Below, in pieces: positions 5,815 to 13,653 of a stretch of DNA of 14,571 nucleotides (the stretch's first letter is position 1; each line of letters starts with the position of its first letter). The notes under the pieces were generated by a model. That model was given only the letters and a program-made list of their open reading frames with translations, had not been told where the DNA came from and made no database searches. The translations under genes and the position numbers were made by a program. The stretch spans positions 1-14,571 of the forward strand of contig NZ_JBMNPQ010000037.1 of the NCBI RefSeq assembly GCF_050943655.1, given 5' to 3'. Source of the DNA: Peptoniphilus_A sp050943655 (GTDB lineage: Bacteria; Bacillota; Clostridia; Tissierellales; Peptoniphilaceae).

Positions 5815-6207
5815 ATGAGCGAAATAAAACCAAGTGGAAGCTTCTTCCCCGCATTTAACATAAATCACAAACTTCCAAGTGTCCCCACTCCCTTTGAACG
5901 CGATATATTTTTATTTAAAACCCACATCGCAGGCACAACCCATATAGAAAATATTCACGAAATCGAGAAAGACTTGAAAATTGGAGATAGACTAAAGTTT
6001 TATCGCGAACCGAAAAATCCATACGACGAGGGAGCAATAGTAATAAAGACTGAGGACAGAGTAAAAATTGGTTATGTTCCACAAAAAGACAACATCGTCT
6101 TTGCAAGGCTTATGGATGCAGGAAAGCTCCTATTTGGAAAAATCAAGACGAAGGAGATTGTTGGCGATTGGGTAAAAATTGAGATAGAAATATTTCTTCA
6201 CGAATAA
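5815..6207 (+). CDS. Stand-alone HIRAN-domain protein
   Basis: The 130-residue protein is nearly all one domain. After a Pro-rich N-terminal ~30 residues, the HIRAN pattern runs from about 31 to 129: FKTHIAGTTHIEN, then the core LKFYREPKNPYDEGAIVI (60-77) with the family's hydrophobic-R-x-x-x-N-x-x-D spacing, then KIGYVPQKDN (84-93) and ARLMDAG. In HLTF/Rad5-type DNA remodellers the HIRAN domain binds the 3' end of single-stranded DNA, and bacterial HIRAN proteins are thought to recognise damaged or stalled DNA. There is no helicase or nuclease domain here. The ATG at 5815 follows the previous stop codon TAG with no gap, and AGGTGA (5804-5809) within the upstream gene serves as ribosome-binding site. 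The partner is therefore likely the J-domain-like protein. Confidence 0.8.
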   Translation: MSEIKPSGSFFPAFNINHKLPSVPTPFERDIFLFKTHIAGTTHIENIHEIEKDLKIGDRLKFYREPKNPYDEGAIVIKTEDRVKIGYVPQKDNIVFARLMDAGKLLFGKIKTKEIVGDWVKIEIEIFLHE

Positions 6208-6215
6208 ATGAAATT

Positions 6216-6257
6216 TTGAAAAAGCGTAAATATCTGATAATATCAATATAGAGGTGA
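6216..6257 (+). promoter_or_regulatory. Candidate promoter and ribosome-binding site of the nitroreductase
   Basis: TTGAAA (6216-6221) and TAATAT (6238-6243) are 16 bases apart, in the short gap after the HIRAN gene. GAGGTGA (6251-6257) is 5 bases from the ATG at 6263. No terminator lies between the two genes, so read-through from the upstream pair is also possible. Confidence 0.4.
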
Positions 6258-6262
6258 TTTTA

Positions 6263-7006
6263 ATGAAAGACTTACTAACGACTCTGGAAAACAGAAGGAC
6301 GATAAGAGAATTTACAGACGAGAGAATCGACGAAAAAACTATACAAACAATTTTAGACGCATTGATGCACAGCCCAACTTCCAACGGACTACAACAAGCA
6401 AGTATAATCAGAATCACTGACGAAGAAAAGAAAAAACAAATCGCAGAAGTCGGCAATCAAGAATATATCGCAAGAGTTCCAGAACTATTTATATTTATCG
6501 CAGACCACTATAGAAACTTCCGCCTAATCCGTGACTTTGGCAGAAATTACGACACAACATCAAATGTAGATATATTTGTACAGGGACTTAACGATGCAGT
6601 GATACTTGCAACTAATATGGTATCCATCGTCGAATCAATGGACCTTGGCGCATTCTTTATCGGATCAATAATGAATGACACAGAAAAAATGATAGAGATA
6701 CTAGATCTTCCAAAACTAACTTTCCCAGTAGTAGGAGTTGGATTTGGACATCCAAACCAAAGTCCACAGATGAAACCAAAAATGCCAAAAGAGCTTAGAG
6801 TCTTTGAAAATACCTACACCCACTTCGAAGACTACAAAGAAACATTCCACGACTACGACGAAGAGATGACGACTTACTACGACCTTCGCGATGCAAATAG
6901 ACGTGTGGACTCTTTCTCTGACCAAGTTTACAAAAAAACTCTTAACTCTCTTGAAAAACGCAACAAATTCTTGGAAGTTGCGCGCAAAAATAGTTATAAA
7001 TTATAA
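6263..7006 (+). CDS. NfsA-like NAD(P)H-dependent nitroreductase / flavin reductase
   Basis: The 247-residue FMN-dependent oxidoreductase has the family's N-terminal RRTIREFTDERID (11-23) with the paired Arg that contact FMN. SPTSNGLQ (38-45) follows, then the central helix pair around VQGLNDAVILATNMV, ESMDLGAFFIGSI (124-136) and GVGFGHPNQSPQMKPKMP (158-175). The C-terminal ~70 residues, rich in acidic and aromatic residues, are typical of the longer NfsA/FRP branch rather than the ~200-residue NfsB type. Such enzymes transfer electrons from NAD(P)H to nitro compounds, quinones or free flavin, and the natural substrate is not known. I take the ATG at 6263; an in-frame GTG at 6254 lies inside the ribosome-binding site. 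It follows the HIRAN gene by 55 bases and ends with its own terminator. Confidence 0.88.
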   Translation: MKDLLTTLENRRTIREFTDERIDEKTIQTILDALMHSPTSNGLQQASIIRITDEEKKKQIAEVGNQEYIARVPELFIFIADHYRNFRLIRDFGRNYDTTSNVDIFVQGLNDAVILATNMVSIVESMDLGAFFIGSIMNDTEKMIEILDLPKLTFPVVGVGFGHPNQSPQMKPKMPKELRVFENTYTHFEDYKETFHDYDEEMTTYYDLRDANRRVDSFSDQVYKKTLNSLEKRNKFLEVARKNSYKL

Positions 7007-7010
7007 AGAT

Positions 7011-7037
7011 AACTCCTGGTAAATCCAGGAGTTTTTC
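7011..7037 (+). terminator. Rho-independent terminator of the nitroreductase gene
   Basis: AACTCCTGG (7011-7019) pairs perfectly with CCAGGAGTT (7025-7033) around a TAAAT loop. Five T follow the G at 7031 (7032-7036), the first two within the stem. It lies just after the stop codon, in the convergent gap with the hydrolase gene. It may also slow transcription of that gene, though the minus-strand T-run is weak. Confidence 0.88.
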
Positions 7038-7067
7038 ATTTAAATTCTAAATTTTTGCAATCCCAAT

Positions 7068-8078
7068 CTACATACACTCATCAAAAAATTTTACCAAGTC
7101 ATAAAACACTTTATCCCTATCCTTTTCGTGAATAATCTCATGCTTCATGTCCTTATAAATAATCTTTTTAATATTTTTGTACCCAATTCTTTTCATCGCC
7201 CTTATCGTCCTGTTAAGCTTTTTCTCATATCCAGCATAATGATCATTATCTCCCGCGATAACTAAAATTCTAAGGCCCGGGTTTTTTAGCTTGAATCTAC
7301 TTTTCTTGTGCATGTCCTTATTTGCATCAATTACAGAAGCATATCCCCTGTTTAAAAAATAAGACGGCATGAGGTCATCCTTCTTTATGTCATAAAGATT
7401 TTTCTCATCATAACTCGAGTAGGATAGGCTTCTTTTCTTATCGTGATACAAAAATCTAAAAATAAGAGCAACGCGCCTCTCCCCAAAATAAAAATTAATA
7501 ATATTTACTAGAAACTTTACTGGATAAGATAGAGGATTAAAATAAGGCGGACCGCTCATTACGAGCTTATCTATTTTATCGTCAAAATCTTGCAAAAAAA
7601 TTCTCGCAAAAATTGAACCAAGAGAATGAGAAAATATGTAGATCTCTTTTCCGGGATATTTATTTCTAAGATACTCATTAATTAAAAAATTATCCATAAC
7701 AACTTCATTATAATTCTTAAAATATCCAAGGGGATAATCACAAGAAGTGCTCTTGCCGTGGCCCCTGTTATCAGAAATAAAACAGCTGTATCCACTCTTT
7801 AAAAGATAATTAATCATCTCTATGTATCTCTCTTTGTGCTCAAGTGCACCGTGAATAATTTGAACAATTGCCTTCGGTTCCTCCGCTTCATATAAATTGC
7901 AGTCAAGAGTAAAATTATCAAAGGACTTAAAGCTCACATGAATAAAACCATCACGCACATCTTCTGTCGCATCAAAACTAAAACTCTTAAAATCAGAAAA
8001 ATTTAGATTCTCCTTCTTCTTTATCGCATAAAAAAACTGTGGAATAAAAATTAAAATAATAAAAATAAAAATCGCCAT
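7068..8078 (-). CDS. Membrane-anchored alpha/beta hydrolase (serine aminopeptidase S33 / monoacylglycerol lipase-like)
   Basis: The 336-residue protein opens with one hydrophobic segment (AIFIFIILIFIPQFFYAI, ~2-19) followed by lysines, so it is probably anchored by its N-terminus. The hydrolase fold follows: oxyanion-region strand IVQIIHGALEH (~71-81), SDNRGHGKS (102-110), nucleophile elbow SHSLGS with Ser152, acid region AGDNDHYAG with likely Asp279, and YKDMKHEIIHE with likely His313. The DNRGHGxS and GHSxG-like features place it with the S33/monoglyceride-lipase-like hydrolases that cleave lipid esters or small acyl substrates; the actual substrate cannot be told. I start at the ATG of 8076-8078, which GGAG precedes by 5 bases. 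An in-frame TTG at 8100-8102 lies upstream of that site. It converges with the nitroreductase. Confidence 0.85.
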   Translation of the reverse strand: MAIFIFIILIFIPQFFYAIKKKENLNFSDFKSFSFDATEDVRDGFIHVSFKSFDNFTLDCNLYEAEEPKAIVQIIHGALEHKERYIEMINYLLKSGYSCFISDNRGHGKSTSCDYPLGYFKNYNEVVMDNFLINEYLRNKYPGKEIYIFSHSLGSIFARIFLQDFDDKIDKLVMSGPPYFNPLSYPVKFLVNIINFYFGERRVALIFRFLYHDKKRSLSYSSYDEKNLYDIKKDDLMPSYFLNRGYASVIDANKDMHKKSRFKLKNPGLRILVIAGDNDHYAGYEKKLNRTIRAMKRIGYKNIKKIIYKDMKHEIIHEKDRDKVFYDLVKFFDECM

Positions 8079-8106
8079 AAAAACTCCAAAAGTAAAATAC
8101 AAAAAT

Positions 8107-8112
8107 ATTATA
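8107..8112 (-). promoter_or_regulatory. Candidate -10 box of the alpha/beta hydrolase gene
   Basis: A perfect TATAAT on the minus strand lies about 29 bases upstream of the preferred start codon, inside the gap after the peptidase terminator. No clear -35 was found 16-18 bases further up. It overlaps no coding sequence. Confidence 0.4.
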
Positions 8113-8142
8113 ACATTTGGTGTGATTAAAAGACATTAACAG

Positions 8143-8176
8143 GAAAAAAAATAAAAGACAGGATCTTACCTGTCTT
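8143..8176 (-). terminator. Rho-independent terminator of the oligoendopeptidase gene
   Basis: AAGACAGG (8155-8162) pairs perfectly with CCTGTCTT (8169-8176) around a six-base loop. On the minus strand it runs into TTTATTTTTTTT. It lies 17 bases past the peptidase stop codon. Confidence 0.88.
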
Positions 8177-8193
8177 CTAATCTTTATTTATTT

Positions 8194-9879
8194 TTATAGT
8201 CTTTCTTCTATTTCGTCTAAGATTTTTAATAGCTTAGGTAGTATTTCTTCCAATACTCCATCTTCCATTGGGTTTTTGATGTTTCCTGCTTCCATGATTC
8301 CAAAGAAGGATTTTAGACCGCCGACCTTACATATTTCTAAATAGTCTTCGAAAGCTTTTTGTCTATCTTCTCTTGATTTTAATAAAAATTCAAAGGCGCA
8401 CACTTGTGCAAGTGTGTAATCTATATAGTAGAATGGTTCGTTAAATACGTGACCTTGTCTATACCACCATGTTCCTTTTTCTAAAAATTCGTTGTCGTAA
8501 TCAAGGTTTGGTCTATACATTTTTTCGATTTCGTGATACTTCGCCTTTCTATCTTCTGGTGTTGCATCAGGATTTTCGTAGACATAGTGTTGGAAGTGGT
8601 CGATTGTCACTCCATAAGGTATGAAGTTAATGGCTCCAGATAGGTGAGAAAATTTGAATTTGTCTGTTTCATCTTCGAAGAAGAGCTCCATCCATGGCCA
8701 TGTTAAAAATTCCATGCTCATTGAGTGAATTTCGCAGGCTTCGTATGTTGGCCAGATGTATTCAAATATTCTGCCATCCATTGATGTGAATGCTTGGAAA
8801 GCGTGTCCCGCTTCGTGTGTCATTACTTCCACATCATGTGTTGTGCCATTAAAGTTTGCAAAGATAAATGGTGAGTTGTAATCTTCAATTGTTGTGCAAT
8901 ATCCTCCAGATTCTTTTCCCTTTTTGCTCTCAAGGTCGAATAGATCTCTGTCGTACATGAAGTTAAAAAATTCTCCAGTTTGTGGTGATAATTCTCCATA
9001 CATCTTCTTTGCGTTTTCTACTAAGAAGTCGCGACCTCCGTGAGGTTTTGCGTTGCCGTCTGTGAAAATTATATTTGTGTCGTATGCCTTCATGTCATCT
9101 ATTCCAATTCTCTTTGACTGTTTTTCTAATAGTTTTAGATAAACTGGTGTTACATATTTTTTTACATACTCTCTATATTTTGCCACATCGTTTTTGTCGT
9201 AGTCAGTTCTCATTAGAGCTTTGTATTGGTAATCTATATATGAGTCGAATCCAAGCACATGTGCCATTTCTGTTCTTACATGAACCATCTCGTCATAAAT
9301 TTTATCTATTTCTTCTTCATGTTCTTCAAAGAACTCTGCAATTTTTTCTGTTGCAGCTTTTCTTACACCCCTATCTATAGATTGTGTGTAAGGAGCCATT
9401 TGTGGAAGTGTCAAAGTCTTGCCATCAAATTCTATTTGACATGATGCGATTATTTTGTTGTACTTTGTAATCAGTTGGTTTTCTTTTTGTTTATAAGGCA
9501 CGGCTTCGTCTTTAAATATCAATTTGCATTTTATAAGGTCAAATAAATGTGTACCGAACTCTTCTATTAATTCGTCCTTAAATTTCGATTTGTCCACTGC
9601 TTCATACATTTTTGTTTCCAAAACTGCATAGTGCGGAGAGTATTCGTCGAGGAAGTCCTGTTCTTTTTTGTAAAATTCGTCGTTCGTGTCAATAGTGTGA
9701 CGAATGTAGGCAAGATTCATGTTAGTGCTAAGAGTTTTTTTGAAGGCGTCCATCTCTTTTATTATTTCAATTTCTTCTTTTGCACTTTTAGAGTTACTGA
9801 ATCTTTTAATCATGTTATTAACTTTAATTTTATCTTCTTCGTAATTTGGTCTTTCGTATTTGTAGTCTTTAAATTTCAT
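8194..9879 (-). CDS. M3-family oligoendopeptidase (PepF/Pz-peptidase-like)
   Basis: The 561-residue cytoplasmic zinc peptidase has the M3 signature THEAGHAFQ, with the catalytic HEAGH at 355-359. The third zinc ligand is likely Glu383 in ACEIHSMSMEF, which matches the family's downstream Glu motif. The N-terminal half is helical, as in other M3 oligopeptidases. Length fits the ~560-residue Pz-peptidase-like branch (M3 oligoendopeptidases), somewhat shorter than PepF (~600). Such enzymes cut short peptides (about 6-20 residues) inside the cell and never whole proteins, which suits an organism living on peptides. GAGGTGA lies 5 bases before the ATG. It is a single-gene unit between two terminators. 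Highly acidic and aromatic composition is normal for the family. Confidence 0.93.
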   Translation of the reverse strand: MKFKDYKYERPNYEEDKIKVNNMIKRFSNSKSAKEEIEIIKEMDAFKKTLSTNMNLAYIRHTIDTNDEFYKKEQDFLDEYSPHYAVLETKMYEAVDKSKFKDELIEEFGTHLFDLIKCKLIFKDEAVPYKQKENQLITKYNKIIASCQIEFDGKTLTLPQMAPYTQSIDRGVRKAATEKIAEFFEEHEEEIDKIYDEMVHVRTEMAHVLGFDSYIDYQYKALMRTDYDKNDVAKYREYVKKYVTPVYLKLLEKQSKRIGIDDMKAYDTNIIFTDGNAKPHGGRDFLVENAKKMYGELSPQTGEFFNFMYDRDLFDLESKKGKESGGYCTTIEDYNSPFIFANFNGTTHDVEVMTHEAGHAFQAFTSMDGRIFEYIWPTYEACEIHSMSMEFLTWPWMELFFEDETDKFKFSHLSGAINFIPYGVTIDHFQHYVYENPDATPEDRKAKYHEIEKMYRPNLDYDNEFLEKGTWWYRQGHVFNEPFYYIDYTLAQVCAFEFLLKSREDRQKAFEDYLEICKVGGLKSFFGIMEAGNIKNPMEDGVLEEILPKLLKILDEIEERL

Positions 9880-9964
9880 AACGTCACCTCTTAATTATTT
9901 TATCACAATCTGCTGTTATTATTACCCAGACACAATTACAAAAATCAGAAGTCTCTTTTTTGCT

Positions 9965-9998
9965 ATAAAAAAAGTGTACCGGCCTAACCGATACACTT
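9965..9998 (-). terminator. Rho-independent terminator of the secG-hppA operon
   Basis: AAGTGTA (9972-9978) pairs with TACACTT (9992-9998), and CGG/CCG extends the stem past one mismatch to a CCTAA loop. A run of T follows on the minus strand (9973 down to ~9967). It is 10 bases past the hppA stop codon. Confidence 0.88.
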
Positions 9999-10008
9999 AA
10001 TAAAATTA

Positions 10009-12012
10009 TTATAAAAGAATTCCGCCAACTGCTACGAATAGTGGTGCAAATACAAGTGATACAACAGTTATTAGTTTTACTAATATGTTTAGGGAAGGTC
10101 CTGATGTATCTTTGAATGGGTCACCAACAGTATCTCCAGTTACAGCTGCCTTGTGAGCTTCTGAACCTTTTCCACCGTGGTTTCCTGATTCGATGTATTT
10201 TTTAGCATTGTCCCATGCTCCACCAGCATTTGACATAAAGATTGCCATTAGTACACCTGTTACAAGTGCTCCAGCTTGAAGTCCGCCAAGAGCTTCTGTT
10301 CCAAGTAAAACTCCAATAAGAATTGGAACTACTACTGCAATAAGTCCTGGGATTACCATTTCTTTAAGAGCTGCTGCTGTAGAAATATCAACGCAAGTTG
10401 CATATTCTGGAGTAGCTGTTCCTTCCATGATTCCAGGAATTTCTCTAAATTGTCTTCTAACTTCGTCAATCATTTCTGATGCTGCTTTACCTACAGCTGA
10501 CATTGTAAGTGCAGAGAATGCAAATGGAAGCATACCTCCGATAAATGTTGCTGCTATTACTTCTGGTTTAGAAATATCTATTCCAGTTAAGCCTGTTGCA
10601 TTGATATATGATACGAATAGTGCAAGAGCTGTAAGTGCTGCTGATCCAATTGCAAATCCTTTACCAATTGCTGCTGTTGTATTACCTACAGAGTCAAGAG
10701 AGTCTGTGATGTTACGAACTTCTTCTGGAAGTTCACACATTTCTGCAATACCACCAGCGTTGTCTGCGATTGGTCCATAAGCGTCTACTGCAATTGTCAT
10801 ACCAGTTGTTGAAAGCATACCAACTGCTGCAAGTGCGATTCCGTAAAGTCCATAAATAGATTCGCTAGATCCGCCTGCTCCAAGGTAAGCTGCAACGATA
10901 CCAATTGCAATAACAATGATTGGTCCAACTGTTGACATCATACCAACAGAAAGTCCTGAGATAATATTTGTTGAGTGACCTGTTTCAGACTCAAGTGCAA
11001 TTCTCTTTACTGGTTTATAATCATCAGCTGTATAATATTCTGTAAATTTAGAAATAATAAGTCCTACTACGATACCAATTATAACTGGTGCAAATTGTGT
11101 GAAGCTGCCAAACATTTTGTTTGAAAGAATTGCTGCACATACCATTGTAACTCCAGCTGCTACATATTCTCCCATGTTAAGAGCTTTTTGTGGGTTCTTG
11201 TCACCTTTAACAAAAAATGCAGCGATAATTGATGCGATAATTCCTACAGTTGAAATAAGTAGACCAAAAACAACTCCATCTTCGCCATAAGCAACTGCTC
11301 CAAGTGTAATAACAGAAAGTAGTGCTCCTACGTAAGATTCGAATAAGTCAGCTCCCATTCCTGCAACGTCACCAACGTTATCTCCTACGTTATCTGCAAT
11401 AACAGCAGGGTTTCTTGGGTCGTCTTCTGGGATTCCAGCTTCTACTTTACCTACAAGGTCAGCTCCAACGTCTGCTGCTTTTGTATAAATTCCGCCACCA
11501 ACTCTTGCGAAAAGAGCGATAGAAGAAGCTCCAAGTGAAAATCCAGTTATGATTTCAGTATTTCCACCAGTAAAGACATAAGCTAAACTAATTCCGATAA
11601 TTCCAAGTCCAACTACACACATTCCCATTACTGTTCCGCCTGAGAATGCGATGTCAAGTGCGTCTGCTAAGCCGCCTTTCCATGCAGCGTTAGTTGTTCT
11701 AACGTTTGCTTTTGTAGCTACCTTCATTCCAACATAACCTGCAGCTACAGATAAAATTGCTCCAAAAATAAAGCAAATTGCAGTTGGAATTGATTTAAGT
11801 CCAATTGCAAGAATAAGTGCAAGTACAATTACAAATACAACAAGAGCTTTGTATTCTCTTGTCAAGAAAGCCATAGCTCCATCAGCTATATGTGATGAAA
11901 TTTCTTTCATCTTCTCATTGCCAGCGTCTTGTTTTGCTACAAATCTTGCTTTGTAAAAAGCAAATAGTAGTGCCAAGACACCAGCTAATGGAGCTAGATA
12001 ATACATATTCAT
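10009..12012 (-). CDS. hppA: Membrane-bound ion-translocating pyrophosphatase, K+-dependent type
   Basis: The 667-residue protein has about 16 membrane helices. The catalytic motifs are intact: DVGADLVGKVE (181-191), DNVGDNVGD (207-215), MGEYVAAG (280-287) and, near the C-terminus, GDTVGDPFKDTSGPSLN. It hydrolyses pyrophosphate and pumps Na+ and/or H+ out of the cytoplasm. The site that separates K+-dependent from K+-independent enzymes reads GNTTAAIGKG, with Ala447 and Gly450. By family knowledge these mark the K+-dependent class. The intramembrane Glu lies in DLFES (225), the position found in Na+-pumping members; H+ pumping cannot be excluded. The start is 22 bases after secG, with GGAGG upstream, so the two share a transcript. 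It could save energy from biosynthetic pyrophosphate and feed Na+-driven symporters such as those in this window. Confidence 0.95.
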   Translation of the reverse strand: MNMYYLAPLAGVLALLFAFYKARFVAKQDAGNEKMKEISSHIADGAMAFLTREYKALVVFVIVLALILAIGLKSIPTAICFIFGAILSVAAGYVGMKVATKANVRTTNAAWKGGLADALDIAFSGGTVMGMCVVGLGIIGISLAYVFTGGNTEIITGFSLGASSIALFARVGGGIYTKAADVGADLVGKVEAGIPEDDPRNPAVIADNVGDNVGDVAGMGADLFESYVGALLSVITLGAVAYGEDGVVFGLLISTVGIIASIIAAFFVKGDKNPQKALNMGEYVAAGVTMVCAAILSNKMFGSFTQFAPVIIGIVVGLIISKFTEYYTADDYKPVKRIALESETGHSTNIISGLSVGMMSTVGPIIVIAIGIVAAYLGAGGSSESIYGLYGIALAAVGMLSTTGMTIAVDAYGPIADNAGGIAEMCELPEEVRNITDSLDSVGNTTAAIGKGFAIGSAALTALALFVSYINATGLTGIDISKPEVIAATFIGGMLPFAFSALTMSAVGKAASEMIDEVRRQFREIPGIMEGTATPEYATCVDISTAAALKEMVIPGLIAVVVPILIGVLLGTEALGGLQAGALVTGVLMAIFMSNAGGAWDNAKKYIESGNHGGKGSEAHKAAVTGDTVGDPFKDTSGPSLNILVKLITVVSLVFAPLFVAVGGILL

Positions 12013-12034
12013 TAAAATTTTTCCTCCTTAAATT

Positions 12035-12265
12035 TTATTTAACTGCTGCCAAAATAATAAGTGCAACTGCAAAAACAATTGAAGTGACAATAACAACTCT
12101 GTTTTGAATGTCCTTCTTACTAGAACCTCTGTGAGCTCCCCAAAGACTTGATTCTTCAGAACCTTGAAGTGTTCCAAGTCCTGCTTGTTCAGATTCCATT
12201 TGTGCAACTACAGCAATTAATATAATGCTAGCAATAATAATTACAATAGATAGAAAAGTTTGCAA
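12035..12265 (-). CDS. secG: Preprotein translocase subunit SecG
   Basis: The 76-residue protein has two membrane helices (about 4-20 and 53-74) joined by a polar, Gly/Ser-rich loop: QMESEQAGLGTLQGSEESSLWGAHRGSSKKD. It matches SecG in length, layout and the QxxxxxGL... loop. SecG is the small accessory subunit of the SecYEG channel that aids protein export. The start is TTG (12263-12265): no ATG is available nearby in frame, and GGGGAGG lies 8 bases upstream, so a non-ATG start is well supported. It is the first gene of a two-gene unit with hppA. SecG is often next to rnr or smpB in Firmicutes, so this neighbour is unusual. Confidence 0.88.
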   Translation of the reverse strand: MQTFLSIVIIIASIILIAVVAQMESEQAGLGTLQGSEESSLWGAHRGSSKKDIQNRVVIVTSIVFAVALIILAAVK

Positions 12266-12301
12266 AATTTTTACCTCCCCACATTTTTCTATAACATATA
12301 A

Positions 12302-12330
12302 ATTCTACCACAGTAAACTTTCAAATTCAA
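12302..12330 (-). promoter_or_regulatory. Candidate sigma-A-type promoter of secG-hppA
   Basis: On the minus strand TTGAAT (12330-12325) and TAGAAT (12307-12302) are separated by exactly 17 bases. The pair lies about 37 bases upstream of the TTG start. It is the best promoter match in the window. Confidence 0.6.
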
Positions 12331-12375
12331 TGAAATATTCATATTGTATGCAAAAATCTGTGCATTTTTGAACAT

Positions 12376-12408
12376 TCTAAAAGGGACTCGTCATTACGAT
12401 AAGTCCCT
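12376..12408 (-). terminator. Rho-independent terminator of the serine operon
   Basis: AGGGACT (12382-12388) pairs with AGTCCCT (12402-12408), with an inner CGT/ACG pairing in the loop. On the minus strand it is followed by TTTTAGAA, a short T-run. It lies about 20 bases past the symporter stop codon and before the secG promoter. Confidence 0.75.
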
Positions 12409-12428
12409 AGGTAAATATGCTATTTAAT

Positions 12429-13646
12429 TTAAGCGTCAATATCAGTTGGTATTGGTTGCTTAACTATATATTTGTAATAAATTTTTTCAACTGCCATAGA
12501 AATAGCATTGTCGCCAGTTACGTTAGCTGCAGTTCCGAATGAGTCTTGAGTTAGATATAGTGAAATAAGAATTGTAGCTAATGAACTTTCTGGATCTATT
12601 CCTACTACTGGCAAGAATGGAAGTGCACTCATTACTGCTCCACCAGGTGCTCCTGGTGCTGCTACCATTGCAACTCCTAGAATCATTATGAATTTAAGGA
12701 TTAGTCCATAAGAGTGATCCATGTTATACATTGTAAGTAGTGTGTAAACACAAGCTGTTAGAGTAATCATTGAACCTGGAAGGTGAACTGTTGCTCCTAG
12801 TGGAATAACGAATTCTCTAATTTGTTTTGATACTCCAATGTTTCTGTTACATTCAACGTTAACTGGAATAGTTGCTGCAGAAGATTGTGTTCCTACTGCT
12901 GTTAAATATGCAGGAATAGCAGCCTTCAAGCTCTTGAATGGGTTTCTTCCTGTGTAAGATCCTGCAACGATAAACATAAGTGTTACATAAATTATGTGAA
13001 GAGCTATAATGCAGATAAATATCTTCCAGAAGATAGACATAATTGCGAATACTGATCCTGAGTAACTCATGTTACAGAAGTTACCAAAGATGAAGAATGG
13101 CAATAGTGGAATAACAAATTTTGCAAGTACAATATTAATAATTTCGTTAAATTCTCCAATTGCTTTGTAGAATATTTCTCCGCTGCCTTTAGCTCTAAGT
13201 CCTGAAACAGTAAGTCCAAGCATAAATGCAAGTACAAGTGCTGCTGTTACCTCGATAAATGGATTTAGAGGAATTGTAAATATTGGTGATAATTCTCTAG
13301 TTGAAGCTTGTTGAATTTGTTCAGCAAGTTCAGGAGTTATGAAACTAGGGAAAATAGCGTGAGCCATTCCGTAAGATAGTGATCCACCAATTAGTGTAGA
13401 TAAGTAAGCTATAAGTACAGTTACTCCTAAAAGTTTTCCTGCCCCTTCAGATAGGTCAGCGATACCTTTAGATACGAATGCGATAATCATTAGTGGGATG
13501 ATGAAGCCTAAGAATGCTCCAAATAGTCCAGATATAGTGATTGCTATTTGAGAAACTACTGCTGGTAAATATTTACCCACTAATATACCAAGAACTATTG
13601 CAATAATAAGTTTTGGAATTAGACCAAGTTTTTTCTTTTCAGCCAT
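12429..13646 (-). CDS. DAACS-family symporter, probable serine/threonine:cation transporter
   Basis: The 405-residue paralogue of the symporter at 1803-3002 has the same fold markers: QSSAATIP (254-261), GATVHLPGS (284-292), GAPGG (332-336) and QDSFGTAANVTGD (367-379). As in that protein, the Asp (368), Asn (375) and Asp (379) for substrate and Na+ binding are kept. The arginine position of aspartate transporters reads Gly371. SstT of E. coli, a Na+/serine-threonine symporter, also lacks that arginine and shares the SSAAxIPVN hairpin. Together with its place 7 bases after sdaAA, this makes serine uptake the likely role; threonine or other small amino acids are possible. Its ribosome-binding site AGGAGG lies inside the last codons of sdaAA, so translation is probably coupled. 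It ends the operon. Confidence 0.88.
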   Translation of the reverse strand: MAEKKKLGLIPKLIIAIVLGILVGKYLPAVVSQIAITISGLFGAFLGFIIPLMIIAFVSKGIADLSEGAGKLLGVTVLIAYLSTLIGGSLSYGMAHAIFPSFITPELAEQIQQASTRELSPIFTIPLNPFIEVTAALVLAFMLGLTVSGLRAKGSGEIFYKAIGEFNEIINIVLAKFVIPLLPFFIFGNFCNMSYSGSVFAIMSIFWKIFICIIALHIIYVTLMFIVAGSYTGRNPFKSLKAAIPAYLTAVGTQSSAATIPVNVECNRNIGVSKQIREFVIPLGATVHLPGSMITLTACVYTLLTMYNMDHSYGLILKFIMILGVAMVAAPGAPGGAVMSALPFLPVVGIDPESSLATILISLYLTQDSFGTAANVTGDNAISMAVEKIYYKYIVKQPIPTDIDA

Positions 13647-13653
13647 GATAAGA

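Noticed and set aside
4960..7006. Horizontal transfer of the J-domain-like/HIRAN/nitroreductase block, suggested by frequent CGC arginine codons
   Set aside because: CGC use is somewhat higher than in the Asp23 operon, but the base composition is otherwise alike, and no integrase, tRNA or flanking repeat marks a boundary.
9075..9894. Plus-strand frames opposite the oligoendopeptidase
   Set aside because: They are Phe/Leu-rich translations of the Lys/Glu-rich opposite strand, with no family resemblance.
10427..10780. 117-residue plus-strand frame opposite hppA
   Set aside because: It lies wholly antisense to a strongly conserved gene, has no ribosome-binding site of note, and its composition mirrors the codon pattern of hppA.
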